Shown one piece after another: positions 38,001-47,000 of a stretch of DNA of 64,000 nt; within the stretch, counting starts at the first letter, position 1, and each line of letters starts with the position of its first letter. The stretch is from Leptasterias polaris. Taxonomy: Eukaryota > Echinodermata > Asteroidea > Forcipulatida > Asteriidae. Made by a program: the position numbers and the translations under genes. Location of the stretch: positions 13,144,001 to 13,208,000 of the forward strand of contig JAZGTN010000009.1 in the NCBI GenBank assembly GCA_037783415.1, in the 5' to 3' direction. The notes under the pieces are model-generated. The model ran no database searches and had not been told where the DNA came from. It saw only the letters and a program-made list of their open reading frames with translations.

Positions 38001-41000
38001 GCTAGACGGGAAGTGTAATACGCGATGTAAACGAAATAGTCTGATACTTGATGATGTAAACAAAATGCTATGTCGCATGTGATCAAGTGCAAGATTCAGC
38101 GTTCTGTCAAAGTTTGGTGGATCCAAATCACGATGGCATGCGCGAGCAAAAAATACTTGTTCAGTGACTGTAAAAGAGGGAGGAAAGCTGGATAAACCCT
38201 ATTGATTGCTGTCTCACTGGATTAAATGATCGGTTCGTTGACCAATGCAAGGGGTGTCAGTAAAAAGTCCCTTCAGAACTTCAGGTACAATTTTACTGCA
38301 ACAAGTGCCGTCGACATGACGACTACCTCCGACTGCGGAACGGCTATTTAGTATTTAGCGTGGAAATTAATTCAGTTGAGTGACAATTAGAACTGCTCCA
38401 GAATCCATCAAAGACCTCTATAAAATACTTTAAACTCACCAGAGGAACACAGGAGATGTTGCTGTTAACATGGTGGTACGATTGTGTCAGGTACATTTCT
38501 CGAAAATGTGAACTCAAAATTTCTGTTGTGAGTCTTTAATTGTTTAGCACATTCTTGGGATTTGCACAATCTTTAGATAGCGCACAATATGAGATTGAAC
38601 TGCTTAACCTTCACAGTGCAATCTTCAGGATGTGCAAATCCCAAGAATGCGCTTCTCGAGGAACGACGCACAAAGCCAATTTTTTATTTTATTTTTTTTT
38701 TGGGGGGGGGGATAAATGTATCTTACACACAACGTGCCACCATATTAAAGTATTTTACACAGGTCTTTCATGGATTTTGGAGCAGTTCTTTGTCACTTTC
38801 TGTTTGAGGGTTGTGAATCTTGTTGTAGGGCATCTGACAGTGCAACAAACACATCAGCATTCACTTCGACCCTACATTACATACGCCAGATAATGTCCAA
38901 AATGTTAGGAAGCAATTTAAAATTAAGCAGCAGTTAAATTCATTTTTGTTCTTAATATACAGTCCAGAACCATTTATCTTCATTTTATAAATTTGGGTGG
39001 GTTGGGTAGTCCAGAGTTTTTAAGTGTCAAATAAAATTTTCTATCCATTCATGTGTTCGGTGGCAGAATAATAAATAAATCTCACAAAGAGATTAAATAA
39101 AAATAAAAATAATTATGGTATTAAACAGAAATTTAAAAGATGCAAAATACTTTAATAGGCTTATTGGACCTGACATGGAATAGCGAGATGGATATGGAGG
39201 CACATCCCAGTATTAAGCAGATCTTTGGTTGTTGGCCAACGGATTTCGACACTTATCTGTTATCATCATCATTTTTATTTTTATTTTTTTCCTGTCTGAC
39301 GACTTTTTTCAACACCTAAAAAATCCGTAAACCAACTAATAAAATTGGAATGGCCTTACTCATAGAATTGAAAGATAATTTATCAGACCCAAAGTCAACA
39401 CTTCAACATAATTTGTTTCTGTTATTCAATTGAAAAAACACAAGACCATCGGACTTGTTAGGTCATAAGTTTACTGGCCCAACACTAAAATTACTGGCCT
39501 CGGGCCTGTGGTCCAGTGTAAAATTCGAGCCCTGTTTCTAAAGTCCGGTACCTCAGCTGGTTATACCATTCTAAATATCCTTTATTGAAAACGTCTAACA
39601 CATTAAATTACTCCTTATGTCTTTCACCATGGCAGGTACTTCACCAATAACGGGTGCCCTTCCAGGAAAGGGCATTGCTAACCTAGAGAGGATCATGTCC
39701 ACATCAGCCGAGGTGGCTTTCCGTCAGGCAACAATGTTCTTCAGGGACCAGGAGCTGTTTGCAGACCCGTCCATGCGTGTCAACCTCCCTTACCTACCCC
39801 CGTTGAGAAGCCCCAGCCTGGAGGAGCTGTCGACAGCCAGATTCGCGTGGGCAGATTCAGACCTCCCGAAGGGAAAGAAGTGGAGAGGGAAGGGCGGAGC
39901 TAAGCAAGGAAAAGGGATGCTGGTGGTGGAGGAGTCCATCTACAAGGCAATGCTTGTCGGTAAGACTGAAGATTAATAGATGTAAATTTTTCAATTTGAA
40001 CTACCTCTAGCCACCGAGCTAGTCCGGTGGTCTAGTGGCAAGACATCTGCTCTAGCAATGCAAAGGTCGTGGGTTTAAATCCCATCTGAGTGATTTGCCC
40101 ATGTTTTTTTTTTTCACAGAACTTGGGAAAGTACTGAGTATAAGGGTAAAAAAAAATAATTGTAAGACTAAAGTTCCTGTGTGTTTTGTCGCTAAAAATG
40201 AGAGACTTTGGAACACTAGGTGGCAGGACGAGAACAATGAACTTACCTGGTAAGCCTGCCTGTATCTAGGGTCCTCAAATATCTCCAATTGTGTGATCAT
40301 TTTACAGCAACTTATCCTAGACCGGTTGTGTCATGTGTTTTTCCTTAAATTTTTAAAATCTCTTCCCACCTTAATTTAGAGAAATTTTGTCCAGTGGTAG
40401 TTTTGTACAGCATTGGTGTAGTTGTAACTTGTAACATGCATGTAAAAGTTGTATCTTGCAATACAACATTTTTTGACTGACAAGCTTGCTTGGGGGCGAC
40501 ATTGTTGGGGGGCGAGCTTGCAGAGGGGGCGAGATGACTGGCTTCCCATTCAAATACAAACAAGACTTGTGCAGTCTTTAAATCGGAACGTTTTTTTTTT
40601 CACCGACAGGTCCAAGATTATTGACCACAGTAATGGTCATCAAACCATTAGCCTTCTGTAAACACCTCTCCAAGATACTGAAGAGAATCGCTCAAGAGAA
40701 CTTCACAGTCGTCGCTGCAAAGTTGACTGTCATCACTTCAGACGGAGCCAAGGAATTAGTACCAAAGGATGACCAAAAGGTTTGACCTTGATTTACTTTG
40801 ATTTCTTACTCCGGTAAGAACTTTTATTGTGATGTTTGAGGTGCCTTCCTTCATTTATGATAGATGCATACCTGCCAACTGTTCAGATTTAATGGGAATT
40901 GTCCAGGTTTTTGAGAATACAGGCTGCAAATAATCTGAACATTCCTATTTCTGACAAGAAAAAACAATGAACACGATCCAAAAGTTCTGGCGAAAGAGGG

Positions 41001-44000
41001 TGCCATTTGCTGGCGACAGTAGAGATTTTCTCTGGGATACAATGTTTTTTGTACATTGTTTTAAATACATGAATCATTTGAATGTGTACATACAAAAAGC
41101 TTTACTCGCACTACTTCTTGCATCGCTATCTGTGGACTCATAAAATTGGAGTTCCTATTTCTGAGGTTTCAATGTTGGCAGGTATGTACATGTAGATGCC
41201 GTCGTGCAAACATGTATTTGAGTCCTCAAATCTTGTAAAACAATTTTTGGTCCAGTGAACATTTGAGCCATGAGCCCTGCAGTGTTGTGGATTTTCCACC
41301 CAAATTCTAGCCCTGGATATCATCCTTGAACTGCCGTTTCATTTTCAGAATGAGCTGCTGTCCACAATGCATGTTGAGCACCTGACGTCAGGACCAGTGC
41401 TGCTTCTATGCCTCCAGAGAGAGAATGCAGTCAGGAAGCTGCTGGACTTACTTGGGCCTGCCAACCCCCAGGATGCGCGGAAGCAGAGCCAGTTCCTATG
41501 GAGAGGCATGTACGGGGCTGACCCTATCAATAATGGCATACACGGTAAGGACTCATGTTGACATCCCATGTTTACAAAAGAGCCGGATTGCAGGGCTTCC
41601 TGCAGGCACAAAATGTATGAAATGAAATGGGAAACCACGTTTATGAACAGAAATGACCTGTTGGGGATGTTTATATTTGTATCAGGGATAAAGAATATTA
41701 TTTGGCGTTAATAGAAGTATGAAATTATTCCTAATAGACTGTGCAAGTCTCGCGCGTATCCGAACGAGAAAACACGTCAAACGAAGAACATTTTTATTTC
41801 TGAAATCAAATTTTTGTTTCAAATTATATCTCATGACAAAATCTGAACAACAAAAATAAATCATTACAATTTCATGAAATTAGTTTTAGCTTTTTAAAAA
41901 AATACGGCAAAGTGTGTTAATTATTATTAAAAACAAATTAAAACTCTGGGACAAGGATGCTTTTTTGATGTTAACTTTTTAGAAACCCCTTACGCAGATT
42001 CGTGAAGGTCAAACGGGTTTTAAATTGACCCGTATCGCAGTTTAAAGAGGAATGCCGACGCCTCAACACCATAGACTGCAATGAAAAGGGTTTGCTTTGC
42101 AATTACAGCATCTGGCGATTATAATCGCGCATCCAAAACAAGCGTTTACGTTTGTTTTATGATCGGAGGTGAGCACAAAATTCTTAATTTTTTGCAATAA
42201 CCGGAAGCTGAGGTCAAGTTTAATTCTCGGGTTTTCTTCGTTATATTGTTGAATTGGTTTTACTTTCATATTTTGTTATCACTTAGTATTGCGTTCCCAA
42301 CAACATGTATAATTTTCTAGGTCACAAACTACGTTAAACTAAAATAATTGACGAAACAAAATCTCGCCCACGTAAAACTCCATATGGTTGGGACCACTAT
42401 GGTCCCGGAAGTTCGAATGCGCACGAGACTTGCACAGTCTATAACAGAGGAAACACACAAGTTTGAGGGGGAGGGATACTGACAAATATATAGCGAGCAT
42501 GACCGTTGATACTGACACTCACAAAACATGTCGATACATTAAGTACAGGAAGGGAGGGTCTTGAAAAGTAGTGCTTTAAGATGTTAAAAACAATGGATGA
42601 ATCCCTGAAATGTGTTGATGTTACATTTGATTCCATCAATCCATCAGGATCTGAGAGCTATGCTGCGGCAGTCACTGAGCAGAAGCTTCTATTCCCAGAT
42701 GGACTCTGTTGCAGAGAGACCTCAGACCTCCAAGCAGATAAGGTAAACTAGTAATATACATTAGATAAGGCAGTTATAAATACAAGGTAATCTAGTTATA
42801 TACATAAGATATTGCAGTTACAAATACAAGTTATGTAGTTAATCTAGTTATAAGTGTATGCCCTCGATGTCGAGGAAGACTATTTTCCAGATGCCAGGTT
42901 GTCACGTCGTCGGTGAGATCTTGTGTGGGAAATCAGGCCAATCTGTGCCCAATAAGTAGTTAATCTAGTTATAAGTACAAGTCAGTCTATCTATATACAA
43001 GGTAATCTAGTTATGAATACAAGGTAATCTAGTTATGAATAAAGTTAATCTAGTGACAAATACAAGGTTATCTAGTTATAAATAAAAGGTAATCAAGTGA
43101 CAAATACAAGGTTATCTAGTTATAAATACAAGGTAATCTAGTGACAAATACAAGGTTATCTAGTTATAAATACAAGGTAATCTAATTGTAAATACAAGGT
43201 AATCTAGTGACAAATACAAGGTTATCTAGTTATAAATACAAAGTAATCTAGTTGTAAATACAAGGTAATCTAGTGACAAATACAATGTTATCTAGTTATA
43301 GATGCGTACATAGTGCTTGCATCAACCATTAAATGCAACTTTTTGGTGTGATTGGAAATCAACCAACCAAACAGTGAGAAATACAAGTTTAAATCTTTTG
43401 TTTTTTAATTCAGATTAAATGCCATGCAGTGGACTCGGTCATGGGATTCCGTCAAGGTAGAGGGCGCAGTTACATCACCAAGCCTTACCCTGTCAGGATG
43501 GACTCCAATGACAGCCTTTTGTCGCCCGTCACCAGCACTCATTCTCTGACGTCCATCAGTTCAGGTATATTCAGTCCTTTTATCTAGTAGGGTTTGTGGT
43601 AACACCATGGATAGAATCTCTCTTTGAGTTGTGGTTCTAAAAGGGAACCGTTGGTGTAGACAGCTCCTTATTTGGATCAGTATGCTTTGATTATCTTCAT
43701 GACGATGACTAGAGCAAGCTAGTCGAAACGTTGAGACCTATTAAGAACTCACTCCGCGGCAGTGTAGTTAATAACGAGAAGTCCCCTCGATCCACAAAGC
43801 GAAAGTAGTAGTCCCGGCCGATTTCCTACCTCCCGCCCAGGTAGTAGTTAATAAGCAGGACAGTTCTTTTCAGAACTGAAGAGTCTCCCGAAGTCTCCCA
43901 AATTCCGAATAATCTACTCCGCGGCAGTAGAATAAATAGCAAGACAAGTTCTCAAAGAACAAAATCTACCTAGCAAGTAGATATACAGATTGGTGTTACC

Positions 44001-47000
44001 GCAAACCAAATATATATCGTTACCTCACCATGCAATGCCTCAAATCCCATATATCTTCATGAGCTTGTAATTTCTTGTTATTATCATCATCCTCATTCGA
44101 CATAGACTTGCATTTGTGGCCACCATGTGCTTAGATTGTAATAAGAGGCAAAGCCCTAAGGTTGCCGCCATCACCTGTTCTTTTTCAATCGCAGCTGCTC
44201 TCTCGATCGCTGTCATATCTCCTGCGGAGTAATTATTGTTGATTCATTCAATAAACATTGGTTTTTTGGAAGAGCAAATTAATTTTCATTCTCTAGTTTA
44301 CAACAATCACGCCATCGAACCAACCAATGAAAAGTTGTCTTGTTTTTGCAAAAACAAGGAGAAATTGTGGTTTCTTCCAGGTTTGTTTTTATGTGTGGTT
44401 GTCTGTACTAATTAACATTATGTCGTAGGTGATTTGGGGTTTTTTGCAATCACTTTTTTTGTAGACATTGAAAGTTTTTCTGACAGATACATATATCTCA
44501 GGAGGATTATTACTAAATAGGAACTAAAACTTTGCATGTCTGTGGCGTGTCGTGGCCGAGCGGTCTAGGTCACCGGACCTAAGCTCTGGTGTTTTCAGCT
44601 GCAGAGTGTGGGTTCGATACCCGGTCATGACACTTGTGCCCTTGAGCAAGGCACTTAACCATAATTGCTTCGAAAAAGTTGGGAAGGTAGTGCATTCTGC
44701 TCTACCAGACAGGCTCCTAGTGGATGATACCCATGCCTACATCCTTATGGACTGTGAAGGGGGGTAACCCTGTTTCAGCCCCAGGAGTAGGAGGCAACGT
44801 GCCCCTGGTGTCAATTGATTTGGGTTGATAGCCCAAATCAGTTATGTGTAGCCCTCACCTTGAGTGGCCGTCCGTGGCCTTGTGAGTTAGGCGATATCTC
44901 ATAAAAAAATAAAATAAAAAAATGTCATGGCGATCTTTAGTTTGTGGTAACACCATGTCCACTACATGAACAATCTCCTTATGAGTTGTGGTAGTTCGGA
45001 AAAGAACCTCAACAAGAAACTTAAAAACTTGATCAGTATGCGCTAATCATCTTCATGCGTAAAATTACCAGCAACAAAACTTGATGACTTGTATCTCTCC
45101 CGAGTCAGAAAAAGGTCCCACTGTATTGTAAAAGACAAATTTCATCCGGCACACAACTTCTTTCAGCCCATGCGATCAAACAACCGATATCGATCAATTA
45201 AATCTGGTTCAAATCGTACATTGCAGAGTTTTTATCCGACTGCTGTTTCGCATTCTTAATGATAGTATTTTAAAATAATTGGTGACTGTATGCATGTGAC
45301 TGCGGTTTCATTGTTGGGGCTGCCATTTTATCCTGTTTTAATATTTATGTAATGTGTATTATGTATATTTTTGTAGGAATCTTGTACTTGTGATTATTTA
45401 ATGTTTTTAGACACGCAAAACCAAAATGCATTTCACTGCCATATATTTATGTGTGTATGTGACAATAAAATACTATACTATACTATACTATACTATACTA
45501 TAACTATTGAGCTTTCAGATTGAAAATAATTTTTTTTTACCGATACCACTGTCTTCCAGACTAAGAATTCCATCATTTTACAAACATTTGTAACTGTCTC
45601 CTCTAGGTTCCAGCACAAGCTCCACTGACCTCCTGATGCCATCCCTCAGCGCCCTCTGCCAGACGACCTGTCTCCTCCTGACCCCACCCCTCCTTTTAAC
45701 CAAGGTCAAAGGCTACTACCGGGGTCACATTGAGGTCATGGATGCCTTACTGGTGCACGGCTTTACTATTGTTGGGATGCGTATGGTGTGGTTCAACGAG
45801 AACCAGGCAAGAGGATTCTGCAGTGTGTACGGGAAATCATTCCCAAGTCTAGTGAGTATTCCATTTGAGGATAGACCTGGGCCCAATTTCATGGCTCTGC
45901 TCACCGCTGAATTCTGCGCTTGCGATCACCATTCTCCGCTTACAGGGCAAGCGCCAAATTTCTGCGCTAGCTGTTTAAGCGAAGAATGTTTAATAGTAAC
46001 GTGTGTTCGTTTATTAACATGTAATGTCTAGTTTTAATTGTTATTTTTTAATGCTAACTAGTAATCTTACCTTTGATATCTTTTACTTGTTAGTTCTGAA
46101 TTCTGCTAATAAATTGGATGCAGTTTCTTTATAAAATATTTGTTGATTTACCGTATGTATTTCTGTGAAGTGCTTTGCGACCCTTTCATAAGACAGTATA
46201 TAAATCCTGCTATTATTGTTATTCTTACTCTTTCAAATTTGCTTTGCAGGTGAAGATTCTATGTCACGGCCCAAGCATTGCTGTTGCAGTGCAGAGGGAC
46301 AACGCTGTCAGCTGCTTTGATGCCCTGCTTGGAAGGTCAGATATCTTAGGTCAAAGTTCTTAAACTAAACGTCATTGTGAGGTTAAACAAATCTAGTCTT
46401 GGATAGGTTTGTTTTCCTAGTTTTTCCCATTACCAAATATCTGCAAATTTGAGTATTTGTTGTTCTTTTATTTTGTACAGTTGCTTCGACAAGGAGTCCG
46501 TCATCAGTAAATATGGAGAGCACATACTGCGACCCAAAGAGCCAAAAGAGGTAAAGTTCTTTCGTCTACCTTTCCCTTTCCCGCTCTCCTCTCCCATGTC
46601 CTCCTAAACCAGGCCTTAAATTAATCTGCAACTCACATGCTGACGTGTGATATCTCAGGAGGTTTCCTGATGTCAGGATTTTCTCAAAACTTCTTGAGCC
46701 TTCAAAATCCTGTGAAAAAAAGAAAAGCAATCACCAAAGTGAGAAAGGAATAGTCAACAATGTGTTCAAACATGTACTTTTTTTATTGCTGGTGATGCAC
46801 AAAGTCTGTATAAACCTCCTTATTTTGAGTACCATAGCCAAAATAAACATGCATATATGAACCTGAAAGAACACCCAGACAAAAAAATACAATTTTAGTT
46901 TTTTCTTTTCACTAAAACGTGACACCTGAATTTGATGGAATTTTCACAGTTTGATTTAGATGTTGTGTTCATTGAAAACTAGAGCATGGGAACGAAAACA

